This document shows positions 35,874 to 47,784 of a stretch of DNA of 64,000 nucleotides, one piece after another. Each line of letters starts with the position of its first letter. Within the stretch, counting starts at the first letter, position 1. Origin of the DNA: Pholis gunnellus (taxonomy: Eukaryota > Chordata > Actinopteri > Perciformes > Pholidae); the NCBI GenBank assembly GCA_910591455.2, contig OU342816.1:19477702-19541701 (forward strand). The letters are read 5' to 3'. The position numbers were made by a program, and so were the translations under genes. The notes beneath the pieces are model-generated. The model ran no database searches. It had not been told where the DNA came from and saw nothing but the letters and a program-made list of their open reading frames with translations.

Positions 35874-36950
35874 TGTGATCCGAGCTTCTCTACTTTGTTG
35901 ACATGCCGGGGCGGCTGTGTGTGCCTTTTAGTGCACGTTAGCGTGTCCCACTGGTTAGCCCTTGGCCGCTGCTCTACAAAGCGCTCATACGGCGGTTACA
36001 GCTGACAACGTCAACCCAACCAACAGCACTGTCACAGAAGCTGAGCACCCATCCTCCAGTTCTCCCTCAGGGAAACACTGTTACAGTTGTCTGCACCTTT
36101 GGCACTGTTAGCACCAGCCGTCGACATGTTGAGAGCTGTGTGGAGGCAACAGATTTGCTCTTAATTTGTATTGAAGACTGTTGGTTTCTGGGAAGGAGAA
36201 GTCGGGTGGAGTCACACACATTCAAATGTGGCTGAACTCTCATATCCAGGCACCTTGCTCAAGGCATCTCCATGGAAACAAATACAAAGTGCACTATTGA
36301 TAACTACGTCAGTACTTGTGAGGAACTCTTTACTTTTTATTTTATTGTATCTTTTAAACCGTTAAACTCAGTGAGTCTCTGGGCACTGACACACTACAGG
36401 AGTGAGACGACACTGAAATCCACTTCTCTCCTGAGAACGCATGGAAACAGACCTGAATGGAGCTGCAGAAAGCAGTGTTTTGGGGCTCTACATGAGCTCA
36501 CACACAGCCAACAATAGCATCACCATCACAAACTCAGTACATGAGGGTAGCCCAGAGGCCTACCTAGCTGAATTAAAAAAATTTATATTAATAAACTCAA
36601 TCAATCAATTATAGGGCAAGAAAAGAGGTTGTAAACATGCCAACCGTTTATCCAAATGATCTAAAAACCTTAAAACTGAGAGTGAGGGCAGCCATAAGTC
36701 TTTAACAATCTCTCACTGCACAGGTAGAGTGTGTCTGCACAGCAGGGACGAGGGACAGGCCAAGAACGTGTCTGTAAACTGTGATGGGAGTTTACAATGG
36801 ACAGTTTAGGTAATGATTGCACTGTTCAGCATCATGTTCTACTCCAAAGACATTTGCAGAAACTTGAGGGAAACTGTCTGATTGTCTGACTGCTTTAGAA
36901 AACTAAAGAATGCCTGTCAAAGGAATGCTGAGTGACTGACAATACAAGCA
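35071..36950. other. No gene seen; contains a (TC)n run
   Basis: Contains (TC)n at 35835-35867. Around 35880-36130 the composition is more balanced (GCCGGGGCGGCTGTGTGTGC region) but no coding motif or exon boundary is convincing. Confidence 0.5.
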
Positions 36951-37320
36951 AACACATTACATTACATTACAGTCATTTAGCAGACGCTTTTATCCAAAGC
37001 GACTTACAATAAGTGTATTCAACATCGGTATTCAAGAGAACTACTAGTCACCAGAAGTCATAAGAGCATCTCCCTTGCTAAACAAGTATCTAAGAGCATA
37101 AACCAGAGCAAACGTACAGAGCAGAAACAAACACATACAATAAGTGCAACGAGCTAACACAAATACAATAAGTGCAACGAACTAATACGAATACAATAAG
37201 TGCAAAGTGGAAGGCTCAGGGTACTTCTTGAAGAGGTGAGTTTTCAGCCTGCGCCGAAAGATGGGCAGTGACTCCGCTGTCCTGACGTCAGTGGGAAGTT
37301 CATTCCACCAGCACAATCAC
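36951..37320 (+). repeat. Dispersed fish repeat (CATTTAGCAGACGC family)
   Basis: Begins with tandem ATTAC units, then CAGTCATTTAGCAGACGCTT, TTATCCAAAGCGACTTACAA and ends with GTCAGTGGGAAGTTCATTCC ACCAG. This series is a hallmark of a common fish interspersed repeat. Inside, ATACAATAAGTGCAACGA-like units occur three times in tandem at about 37135-37205. Confidence 0.75.
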
Positions 37321-37935
37321 TGATAACACATCATTTGATGAAAAGGATTGTGCTAAATTACAGCTGTCTGTTTTATGAATGACATTGTGAAATCATTTGA
37401 AATTCCTGCTACTGTGTGAGCACACTATTATTATAGAACACAGTGTACATTATAAGAATGGAGGATAATGACTGACTTCTTATCAGCACATTTACCAACT
37501 TCAACAGCAACACTAGTGTTGTTTTCACCTTGTGAGTCTGTGTGTGTCATTATGGCAAAATGTGGGAACAACCACAGAGGAGGGTTGGAGTACTTTGCCA
37601 CGTGTTTATAAGTCTGTCTGTAGTCAGTTTCTATCACCTTGATAGCGTCAACAAAGTAAGATGCAGTCACAAAACGTGGAGTTGAGATCTAAACCAAGGC
37701 AGAGTTCAAAGGAAGAGTGCTGCAAGTAGAGGTGTGATCCCATCACAAGATGTTAGCTGTATCACCTCCTTGAAATACATTACTGTCAGGAATAGTGTTC
37801 AAATTATTGATTTGAATGAGATTTGTATTTAATGTTTATCAAATTGCTAGTGCTATGCAGCTAAATGTGACTCAGCACTGAAGACCATCATGAGTGTAAC
37901 CTCACCCCCAGGTCTGAGCCTAAGTTCACCCACTG

Positions 37936-39665
37936 CAGTGTTTCCCCTACCATTATATTAGGGGGGCGCCCCTCCCCCCCAACGGCAACCTCCGCCCCCC
38001 CTTGAAGGTCGAGTTAGTTTTGTTAAACTTTATTTTCTATATAGCGGCAGATCACAACAGGAGTCATTTAAGGTTCCTTTCCTATAGAACAGGTCTACAC
38101 CGTGTTCTTTTATTAAACAAACTAAACAGCCTTATGTTATTTATCATATTTACACGACGGCATGTCATTTTCTGTGGTCGCGCGTTTACAATTCTCCTCT
38201 GCTCTCTGTATCGCGTACGGCAGAGTTCCACCCCAATGCGTGCGCGCACACGCACGCCCGCACGATGGATTTTGAAATATTTCAACTTCTGCGAAAAATC
38301 GTGTGACGCTGTGGCGCGATAGCCTATCAGCGTTGAGATGTTTCTCCTGTCATCACTGACTTCCTGCCGTTGTTGAATCAGGAAACAAATACTGTAGCCG
38401 TCTGTATTCACCCAGAGCTCTACGAAACCTCATATCAGTAGAGACTGGACCAAACTATGTGTATACATGCGTGTGTGTAAACCATATGGTGCAAACAATG
38501 AAATAGACAAATACGTAAATACGGCAGTGTCATATATTTCTATATGACGTTATTGTGAGTGTTGATGGAGCTGCTACAATGTTAGCATAGCCTAGCACCG
38601 GTCGATCCGATCTCCATTGAGAAAACAAGTACAAATCGACATCATTACGTAGTTATTTTGGAGTCCCTTTTTGTCGGTTTATTGCCGTTAAATCACAGCC
38701 AAATCAGTTTATTTTGTGTTCATACAGCTGTCGTAAACAGCCGACGTGTGGCTTGCTAGACACAGTGAATACAGCTCGATGAAATCCACGGAGCTCCTCT
38801 GGACTATGTTATGAACCAGATATGACGCCGTTTAGTTTCCCGTGATATCTGTGACTTCCACAACACGTACTAGGCAGAAATACAGGTTATTTTTTCCAAG
38901 GTTGATGGCAGAAAGTTGAACGGCTTTCAGGGCAATAAGCCGCGCCCCCTCTCCGGCGTGTCCAGCGAGATTCACGCGAATGAACACAAATAGTCCCCGG
39001 CAGGAGCAGCGGCGCGAATGACGCGATTAACGCGGTTCGCGCTGCGTTCATCGCGTTTGGTGTGAACACGGCATTACGGTACTCATTCAGCGTTCAAACC
39101 CACCGACCAATTACATGCATTGTAAACTCTCTCACGTGATGCTACTCAGCCAATCAAATATGTGTATTCTGATAGGTGTAGCAACTCAGTGTGATATACA
39201 CAGACAAGGGAAGACGGGGAGAGAGTCTCAACAGTCGGAGAAGTACGCGAGTCAGAGAAGCTATTTCACATGACTTGCTCCAAAAAGAGAAAAGAGGACA
39301 GAATCTTTTATGTTAATTCTTCCCACAGGCAGTTCAAAACAGTACGTCTCATATGTTCAGAGACTGTAGCGATTATTAAAAGCGGTGATGTGAAGCCACA
39401 CTATGAGACAAAGAACCACTCTTTTGAGCAAACGCACCCACTCACATCTGAAATGAAGGTACAGCCCAGTATGATCAGAATTCTAACATTAATTAACTGC
39501 CCAACAATGATATTAACAGAGAGGAATAGAGCTGAAACAAGTGGTTTGATAACCACACATAAAGTCCCTGCACACATATTTCTCTTTTTAGAAGATGAGA
39601 AGAATATATCGTGGTTTTCTTGGTTGACATCACTTCACACCTGAATGGACTCAATTTGAAGCTGT
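37936..39665 (+). mobile_element. hAT-Charlie-type relic, interrupted by a Harbinger MITE
   Basis: The left end is CAGTGTTTCCCCTACCATTA, a terminal sequence shared by many fish hATs. After the inserted Harbinger copy (38262-39067), a plus-strand frame from 39270 reads MTCSKKRKEDRIFYVNSS, then FKTVRLICSETVAIIKSGDV and KPHYETKNHSFEQTHPL. This matches my memory of the N-terminus of Charlie-type transposases and of the host gene GTF2IRD2 derived from one. The catalytic region and right terminal repeat were not found, so the right boundary is approximate. Confidence 0.65.
38262..39067 (-). mobile_element. Harbinger-type MITE, truncated copy
   Basis: Runs inverted relative to the full copy at 48312-49201, sharing AAATATTTCAACTTCTGCG at the left, AACAGCCGACGTGTGGCTTG in the middle and GCGTTCATCGCGTTTGGTGT GAACAC at the right. 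The far left inverted repeat is missing. It carries no gene. Confidence 0.75.
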
Positions 39666-40080
39666 AGGCCAATTATTTTAAGAGTCACATTTTTCAAAAG
39701 CTTTTGGTTATTTCATTTATTCTTAAATGCATCCCTTATTTTACTTGAAATGAGAGAAGAACATTGATTTATTATTAGATTATGTATTATTTATAATTCA
39801 TCCAGTTCAATTTGAAAACGGACAATAAATATTGTTGAGATATTATTCAATTGAACTTTCTTAATTTGATTAGACTGTCACTTGTTGACTACATAGAGAC
39901 GTTAATACAACTGTTGGCTACTCCAATATATATGGTACTAAATCACAGCACAAGTTAGACATTATTGTGATGTTCTGGACCTTTGTCTGAGTGAATTCTC
40001 TCTAAATGGACTGAATTTGAATTGATTACCCCTCGTTTAGACTAAGTGTCACTGTGTAACAATTCACCTAATTATATGAA
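39666..40080. other. No gene seen
   Basis: AT-rich DNA, perhaps the degraded rest of the hAT-Charlie element. Confidence 0.4.
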
Positions 40081-40790
40081 CCTAAAAAGGGAAAAGTACA
40101 TACGCTAAAATTAAGGGCACGGGCGGATCTGAATTGGTAGGTTTACAGAGTCTATATCTGCCTGAATAACATGGTGGAGGGTACAAAACCACGCTGAAAT
40201 GATCTCTCTATTATTCCCTATAAGGATAGACCACACCAGACGCCAAAGAAACCACACTGCCAGGTAAATGTAACACAATATATTAATGTAAATCAAAATG
40301 AATTAGGTATACGAACAACAAAACCAAAATAACCGTGAGGCTCCCGCCGTACTCCGGCACAATAAACTAAACATTTACAACAACGATCACCCAAACCCCG
40401 AGTCCCATTAGTTCAGAAAGTTCCTTAAAGTAACGAAAAACAGTCCGATGACAAGAACAATCCCCGAGGCAAAGTCAATAACCGGCGGAAGCGTGGCGGG
40501 ACGCCGCGGTCCCTTTGTCCACCGAACCCGCACTACCTCACAGCTCGTCCCGATGGTGGCCCTCTGTGCCGTTCCCAGTGAAGACTCCAGTCTAGTAATC
40601 CCTGAAACGCTTGCTTCGCATCCGTGGCTGAGCAATTGGCGGCAAACTGTGCTCTCCTGAGTCCACTGAACGTAGCTTGCTTCCTCCAGTCTGCGCGCAC
40701 AATCTTCCCTCGTGTCACTTACCCCCCAACACAATTTATGCAAACCAGGTCAACTAAAAAATCTAACAATAACAATAATGGATCCTATTA
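40081..40790 (-). mobile_element. LTR-retrotransposon-like relic
   Basis: Relatively GC-rich block whose minus strand has the feel of an LTR and leader (CGGTTATTGACTTTGCCTCG, TTTAGTTTATTGTGCCGGAG, and a TTAATATATTGTG TATA-like run). No gag or pol motif is visible and the terminal dinucleotides are not fixed. Confidence 0.3.
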
Positions 40791-40877
40791 ATATCCTGTG
40801 TTATAATTACAGGCAACTAATAACATTACTTTATATAGGTGAAGGAACATAACCCACAGGTTCCCCATTCACATTTG

Positions 40878-42442
40878 CTGTACACCAGTGGCGGGCCGTC
40901 AGGGCCTGCAAAGCCTTCTCTGCTGGCCTAAACAGAATCACAAAGTTATAGCTATTTTATAATTTAATATTTTTTCTTAAATACATTTCATTTTTTGTTA
41001 TGTGTATTATAATTTATAAAAATATTTTTCCTATTATCTTATTTTCTCATTGCACAGCTACTGTGCTCCTCAGTTGCTCTGCTTCCAGTGCAGCTTGTTT
41101 TAAGTAGAGCTTTTATCCAATCAGATTTCACCTCTGTGTCTCTAGGTAAGAAGAGAGGCCCCAGCCTGCAGACTCACCCAGTGCTTCCATGTGCAGTTTA
41201 AGTTGAATGGGGACGATAGTGTTGATTGACAGAGTCTTCAACCAATCAGATCTTTAGTTTGAGATTCATGGACGCACCAGAGCGGTTTGCAGGCCTACAG
41301 TGACGTCAGCATTACTGCAGCTCAGAGTCCAGATGCCTCTCTGCTGCAAGGTGCAGAGTGTGCTGTGATTGGTCAGTGGGCGGGCACGTGACTATGTGCC
41401 CGCGAAACATAATGCTTGCTAGCAGAGCTTTGGTTGTAGCAGACAGAGTTCAAGTGGAAATATTTGAAAGACATTTTACCTAGCTTTGTTTTTTTAATAT
41501 GAAATGGCGGAAGGAGGAGAAACGGATTTAGTGGCGGAGTTACTGGGAACACTTTTCTCAAGAAGGACATTTCTGAACAAACTGGACATAGTAAAAAATG
41601 ACCCCACAGCTAGCAGCCCTGACCCAGCCAGGAAAAGGATTTGTCTGCAGCGTCGGAGAAGCGTTGCACATGTTATGGCTGGGAATGTGTTTCATTTTAA
41701 CTGAGCGTCGGTACTTTTGGAGAGACTCGAGTGGATCTACAACTCAACGACCACGTTCGCAGGGAAACAGCTCCACAACCGCGGCCCGCCCTTCGCCGGT
41801 CCACGGCCGAAGACGACCACCGACCGGCGGCGTAAGACCGACGACGACCGGCGAAATACAACTGTGGAGGCTCGACTGGCATCGATGAATGGAGAAGGAC
41901 TTCTTACTGGAACTGATGTACTGGGATTAAACTCTTTGTCAACAAAGAAAGGAGGATAGACAGCATTTGGTAAGTGAAGTTCGTTTGTTTACCTCTACTG
42001 TTACTACTGTTCATTTGTCTATCGTGGCGTTTTTATGAATAATATTTGAATGGATCGTACTCGTGTGGTGGAATGCGTGGATCCGCTGCAGGTCTGCTGG
42101 ATTGATTTGTTGCTTTGTTGTCATACGAATATATGCGACTGCTCTTGTGAGTTTGTCATTGTGTTACATTGATTTGGACTATATTGTCCGTTAATGACGC
42201 AGCGTCCCGTCATGCTCGTATTCATGTATCTGCACTCTGCATTTCGTGTTTTGTATGCTAGGTGTTGAACTTCATGTAACATTTTATTTCATTTGTCAAA
42301 TGTTGCAGTGTTATGTGAATATGCGGCTTTTACACGAAACAAATAATAACCCGTAGCTGTGACGTCATAATGAGGTTATTAGTAGTGTAGAACAGCAGTG
42401 AAGGCCCAGGTATAAAATCCACGGCCCGCCACTGCTGTACAC
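40878..42442 (+). mobile_element. Complete 1549-bp hAT element (ZMYM-like type) with 8-bp target duplication
   Basis: The element spans 40886-42434. The ends are a perfect 14-bp inverted repeat, CAGTGGCGGGCCGT, and the flanks are a perfect 8-bp duplication, CTGTACAC, at 40878-40885 and 42435-42442. The left half contains ATTGG/CCAAT boxes (about 41120, 41240, 41370) and a GC-rich segment that could serve as its promoter. A transposase-start fragment follows at 41504. A very GC-rich 120-bp stretch (41770-41870, CCGGCGGCGTAAGACCGACG and similar) lies after it. There is no catalytic core. Confidence 0.9.
41504..41704 (+). pseudogene. hAT (ZMYM1-like) transposase N-terminal fragment
   Basis: The plus-strand frame starts MAEGGETDLVAELLGTLFSR and goes on RTFLNKLDIVKNDPTA. 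In an overlapping frame at 41598 the text QLAALTQPGKGFV continues the usual family sequence, so a frameshift lies near 41600. This resembles the N-terminus of the hAT transposases annotated in fish as zinc finger MYM-type protein 1-like. The TTF-type finger and the catalytic part are missing. A second frame near 41717-41959 (ERLEWIYNSTTTFAGKQLHN) may be another remnant. Confidence 0.6.
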
Positions 42443-43010
42443 ACAGGCAGACTTTTGCGATCATTACAACTGAACAATTGTTATAACTCCTCAAGAACCA
42501 AGCCAAGTTCCCATGTTTTGCTTGCCACCTTCAGATTTCAGGATTAAAGTGAAGAGCGTTAGCCCTGAATCTAGAAACAATTTAAGGCCTTTAGGTTGAC
42601 TGGACTTTAAGGCGGACCCACTATTCAGCAATGTAGGTTTACTTAGATTCTAGACTCTTATGTATTTGTGTCAATTGTTGGGCTGATTGGAACTACTTAA
42701 ATGCAACACAGAAGAGAGAGTGTGTGTGTGTGTGTGTGTGTGTCTGTGTTTGTGTGTGTGTGTGTGTGTGTGCGTGTGTGAGAGAGTGAGTGAGTACTAA
42801 TGTAACTGTGTATTTCAGTACTCTTTGAAACATTTCAGATCATTTTAACAATACCATGAATTACGGTATTGTTCAAATAAGACTGTTAAACATGATAATT
42901 TCGAGTCACTATAAACATGATATGAAATTATCCTTCCATCTCATCTCTATTCTATACAACCTCAACCTTTTTATCACACACTGGCTTTGACATTAACTGC
43001 ATACATCCGC
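42443..43010. other. No gene; interrupted (TG)n at 42718-42779
   Basis: AT-rich DNA with one TG-rich microsatellite broken by a few substitutions. Confidence 0.6.
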
Positions 43011-43019
43011 TAATGAAAA

Positions 43020-43440
43020 AGGCTGATAAACTGCATCTTCTCTGCCAATGCCAACAGAGTGGGGTTTATCAGAGAGGATGGAATGGCCTGCCAGCAGTCC
43101 TGACCTCAACCCCATTGAACACTTGTGGGATCAGCTTGGGCGTGCTGTTCATGCCAGAGTGACCAACACAACCACGTTGGCTGACTTGTGACAAATGCTT
43201 TTTGAAGAATGGGATGCCATCCCACAGCAGTGTGTGAGCAGGCTGGTGACCAGCATGAGGAGGAGGAGCCAGGCTGTTGTGGCTGTGTATGGTTCTTCCA
43301 CACGCTACTGAGGCTCCTGTTTGTTAATTGAATAAATTGTTAAATTGCCAATACATCTTGTTTCTTCAGACTTCAATTATCCAATCCACCAAACAAGAGT
43401 CAATAGCAACAGCAGAATAAGCTGTTTGACATTGGCAGAG
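43020..43440 (+). pseudogene. Tc1 transposase C-terminal relic
   Basis: On the plus strand EWPASSPDLNPIEHLWDQLG then RAVHARVTNTTTLADL is followed by an in-frame stop, after which the frame continues QMLFEEWDAIPQQCVSRLVT, SMRRRSQAVVAVYGSSTRY and a stop at about 43312. The glutamate in PNPIEHLWD-type context is the last catalytic residue of Tc1 transposases. The following AATTGAATAAATTGTTAAAT to about 43440 matches the remembered 3' end of this Tc1 group. The N-terminal two-thirds is absent. Confidence 0.82.
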
Positions 43441-44568
43441 AAGATTTGGCACATTTTTCATGGGCGCAACCCACATACTCAGCTCTGCTGCTCATCCCAC
43501 AAATGTATGTTCCTTACAAATGTGGCACCGTTTAAAGGGAACTTAACAGGCTTTCCAACAGTATAAGATTTATTGCCAAGAAGCATTTTTACAACAAAAA
43601 AATAATCTATCAAACACTAATGTCCTTACTTTTTGTGCTATGTTTATAAGGACCAAATGAGATTCAGCAGTGGAACTGCATTAGAAGAACACAGTAATTG
43701 ATGAATCATAACCCACAGCTTCATGTTAATTCCATGCCTACTCACTGCCCCAAGCATAATGGGAGTCTGAAAAGAGTAACTCATACCGTAGCTCTTGTGC
43801 GTGTGGGGCTGCAATTTCCTGTGAGGTCAGTCACGAGGCTGAGGTAAAGCACAGTCAGCTGCAGCAGGGTCAGCTAAGTGTGTGGGTGTCTTAATGACCT
43901 GACAGTGCCGACTATAATAGTACTGAGAGCTACATCAGTTCTTGCTATGATGATCACGCAGTACGCCAGATGCACAAAATCTAGTATGACATAAAGAATG
44001 TTCACATATACCTGTAAACTCATAAGAGGTGAAAAAGGTGACAAGCACCCGAAACCCTGTCGGGGGGTGCGGGGGCAAGCTCCCCCGGGACAATTTTATT
44101 TTAAATATGAGCTTTAAAATGTAGCATTCTGTTGTACTCTAAGAAGAAAATTAAGTGATAAGACAACGGAATCAAAAAACACAGGACATGATGTTTGTCT
44201 ATCCCTTGTGCCAAGGTAGTGGGCACTTCCAGGAAATTAACCTTGTTTTGAGTAGTTGACGATCGACAAGTGGGGGTTTTCCGGCTAGTGTGGGGTGTAA
44301 CTCGATCTGGTTTAGATTGTAGAATTTTGGGACAGTTGGGCCCAGAAAACATCGTCAGTAATGTTCCCTTGTGTCATTGGGTGTTTCAGCCTTTCAACAC
44401 TATACACCCTCCCCAAGGGCAGCCGGCTGCAGGATGATCAGCTCTTAGCTTGTGTGCCGTGCAACTGTCTCTAAATTGACTTTCAGCCGCCTCTGAGACT
44501 GGTCTGCCACAGAGCCTGACCGTGACATCATTTACTTTAAGCAAAAAACTAATTTATTCAGTGTGGCT
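43441..44568. other. No gene seen; GC-rich hAT-like phrase near 44045
   Basis: Mostly unique DNA. The phrase ACCCTGTCGGGGGGTGCGGG GGCAAGCTCCCCC at 44055-44090 is like the GC-rich parts of certain fish hATs but no ends are visible. Confidence 0.4.
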
Positions 44569-45962
44569 TTGTGGCACAAAGCTGTGCCAAAGCACACTGA
44601 CTGTAATCCTGCGGGCTTAATAATAATAATAATAATAATCTTTATTTTGGCACGCTTCTTCTCACACAGCATTGCCAACAGCGGCGCGAAAAGTATATCC
44701 AAACGTGCGGCCCGATCGGGAATGGTGTGCTGTGACTTTTATAAGAGATTCGCCCAGCAGTTTTTCCGAAAATCCCGAAAAACGGAGCAAAGTCACCCCA
44801 TTGACTTGAATGGGGTTTCGGCGTGAAGAGAGCAAAAAAAACACTGAACTTTGGACCCATATTGACAAGCCATACTTTAACGTAGAAAAATGATTTAAAG
44901 TTTAAAACGTAGACAAAACGCTGGACGTTATTGAGCCAAATGGACATTTTGATAGCTAGTGCAGTTTTCATGAAGTCGCAGATTAAGTTTCAGGAACATT
45001 TTGGGTCCATTTCAGATTTTATAATGGGTGTGTATTGTGCAGCTTGTTAAGGGCTAGAGTGAGGGCATAATTGTCAGAGTGGAGTGGAGCAGGAAAATAT
45101 TCCCACAAGTCCCACAATTTTCACTCTTCATGCATTATTTTTTGCAAAAAAGTTAGCTAATCGTGTGCTGGTCTAGAGAAATGACTGTGGAATCCAGCAC
45201 ATTTACACATTTTGCACTACAGACCTTAATTGACAGGAAACCCAGCTTTCTGCTGCATTAGACTCCATGTTAAATCTGACATTTCTCAAAGAAAGCAGAC
45301 GGTACACACTTTTGTATATTGCTCTGGAGCTCACATTTTTAACACCACAAACATAAAAAACACATCAGCGCGTTCGCCAGAGTCTTATCTTTCTCACGGT
45401 ATCCATATTTTGGTACTCAGACTCCTGCTTTTTGTTAAAAGGAGGCAGAGCTTTGTTCAAAATCACTGTTTCTGTCACGTTTCTTAATCAGTCTGCCTCT
45501 AACACCAGGTGCATCCTCACCATGGCAACCAGTTACACACACGCACGCAGGCTCTCTCTGTCTGTCTCTCTACACACACTGTCTGTCTGTCTGTCTTTCT
45601 CTCTCTCTCTGTCTGTCTGCCTGTCTCACTCACTCACTCACTCTGCCCCCCCCCCCCCCCCCCCCCCCCCCTCCCATTTCAAAATAAAAGCCCCACAGAG
45701 TGAATCCTAACTGGAATACTTGTGATGAAGCCTGCCATTTAATAACCTCTGTGTTTGTGTGTCAAACATTATGAATATGTCTCCTCTCCCCCTCTCTCAC
45801 CCACCCAGTCCCTCCCTTTCAAAATAAAAGCCCCATAGATTAACTGTATCTTAACATGAAGCTCAGAATGAGGTTCGTACAGAAATGTACAGTTATTATT
45901 AGTATGATTAAGCCCGCGGGATTACAGTCAGTGTGCTTTGGCACAGGCAGTAATGTGCCACA
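44569..45962. mobile_element. 1.4-kb element bounded by a 39-nt near-perfect inverted repeat
   Basis: Left arm 44581-44619 begins TGTGCCAAAGCACACTGACT and the right arm at 45907-45945 is its reverse complement with one mismatch in 39. A weaker outer pair, TGTGGCACA (44569-44577) and TGTGCCACA (45954-45962), extends it. Next to the left arm is a (TAA)n run. The interior carries the fish-repeat phrases ATTCGCCCAGCAGTTTTTCC and ACCCCATTGACTTGAATGGG and is otherwise non-coding. Simple-sequence DNA and a C26 homopolymer lie near its right end. Superfamily is unclear. Confidence 0.7.
45540..45838 (+). repeat. CT/CTGT simple sequence, C26 tract and a 30-bp direct repeat
   Basis: CTGT- and CT-rich simple DNA at about 45550-45645 leads to a run of 26 C at 45646-45671. 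It is followed by TTTCAAAATAAAAGCCCCAC (about 45678-45697), and the same unit recurs with one change at about 45817-45836. The C run could be a sequencing or assembly weak point. Confidence 0.8.
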
Positions 45963-47035
45963 ATAAAAACAAGAAAGGCAGTAAAACAAGCTGTCGCTAC
46001 TGCACCCCCTTCACGTTTTGACCTCCACCTTTAGCCAGGCCCAGCTCCACTTACATCTCAGCCCTGCGTCAAGCTGCGCTACACAAATAGCCTCCTCTTC
46101 CTTAAGCTCTTTGACCACATCATCTTATCAGTAACCTGGGCCTCATTTTTTGTGGTCATAAAAGAAATTATGACCACAAAATTCGCTTCGTTCTACTTTG
46201 AGTTAAAAAAAACAACCTGCAACCAGATCAGCCGGTGTTCCGGTTTAACGTTAATGAGTGACCGCGTGAACAGAACCGGACCACGGGGGGTTGCATGTTT
46301 CATCACGTTAGGTTTTTTTTCCTTCTATTTCGCGATAATGACGAACGTTAACAGTCCACAAAGTTTCGCATGCAGTGGACGTTAGCCTTAAGTTGGAGAG
46401 AAATGAAGACGGTGTAGACATCTTAACGCTGATTGGCGTTAAGACTCGACACGTCACATCAAAGATGTTTTATTGCGAAGATCACGGCATCACCCTTTCT
46501 CCTTGTCTCACTCCAATCTGAGACCCCCCCCCCCCCCCAAAAAAAATTTCTACAGATCTACTTGATTCATGTGGATGACATATTTTGATTCAAAATGGCG
46601 AATTTCGCCGAAAAGTGACAAGTTTGCAGGTATGTCACATTATACAACTTAAACCCCATGTCTGCCTCACACTTTCATCAGTAAGAACTGCTTCAGAGTT
46701 GCTGCCATTTCAGCGATGTGGACAATGAACCACTCAAAGCTAATACAGACCATTTACAAAAACAGTTTTAATGTGTAGTAGGGACACTTTCTTTCTTTAA
46801 TCCTTCCTGACAAAAGCAGAATGTTGAGCAGAAGATGAAATAAACAGTAAACCCAGTCTTCTGGCTCCCTCTACTGGAGCTTCAACTACATCTAATGTCA
46901 AACTCGAGCAAAGATGTTGCATACAGTAGCAGATGAGTGAAATAAATACACCTGAAACTGTACTGAGAGAGATATTGTGTTGTGTGGGCACAGGTATTTT
47001 TTAATTTACGATGAACCTCTTTTTCCTGTGTCTAA
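45963..47035. other. hAT-derived DNA probable, no gene
   Basis: Around 46500-46640 a C14 run precedes TTTCTACAGATCTACTTGAT TCATGTGG and AAAATGGCGAATTTCGCC, phrases I associate with internal parts of fish hATs. Ends not found. The rest has no recognisable content. Confidence 0.35.
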
Positions 47036-47039
47036 AGAT

Positions 47040-47270
47040 GTCCGTGCCTACGTCGCAGCCCAGCCACCGCCACTCACGCCGCCTCACCTCCCTACCTGCA
47101 TTTTCCCCCTGCTCTACAAGTCTCAAGCCCGTTCCTCAGCCAATCTGTCCTCCAGCTATCAGCTGCCTCCCTTCCCCTGCCCCCCCCACCCCAACCATTA
47201 CCTATTAAAACCCATTACTTCACCTACTCTGCCGTCTGTCTCAGCTCTTGGGTACAGTATAACCAACCGT
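47040..47270 (+). mobile_element. Possible LTR fragment
   Basis: C-rich DNA with TACCTATTAAAACCCATTAC and CTGCCGTCTGTCTCAGCTCT TGGGTAC, similar in style to the R-U5 part of fish LTRs. No partner LTR found. Confidence 0.3.
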
Positions 47271-47292
47271 AACTATATATATATATATACTA

Positions 47293-47500
47293 CAGTGGCG
47301 GCTTGTGGAACATTTTCTAGGTAGGGCCATCCTATCAATTTCAGCAAACATCCCAGTATGATTTAATGCAAAAACATTAAAGTATCAAACACGCATACTT
47401 TGCAGTTCATTATTTAACATTTATTCCAACATGAAAAAAAGCAGTAAATAACACTTTGATAAACACGTCAGGACATCATATTTTTGTCACCCTCACAGGG
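47293..47500 (+). mobile_element. Truncated hAT left end
   Basis: Begins CAGTGGCGGCTTGTGGAACA, the left terminus of a fish hAT group, immediately after a (TA)n run. The right end is missing before the next (TA)n at 47513. Confidence 0.5.
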
Positions 47501-47784
47501 AATTCAGTATAATATATATATATATATACAGTGTGTATATATATTAGGGCTGCAACAACGAATCGATAAAAATCGATTATTAAAAGAGTTGGCAACGAAT
47601 TTCATTATCGATTTGTTGTGTCGCACGATTATTACGCCACTCAATAAGTGGCGGAGATGTTAGAGTGTTCACAGCAGCTCGGAATAACGGAACAAGACTC
47701 CGGTTCTGTAGCTGACGCTGACCGGCGTATAAACGTTGCCATGACGACACCGGAAGTTGATTTACGCGATTTGTATTATTTCCG

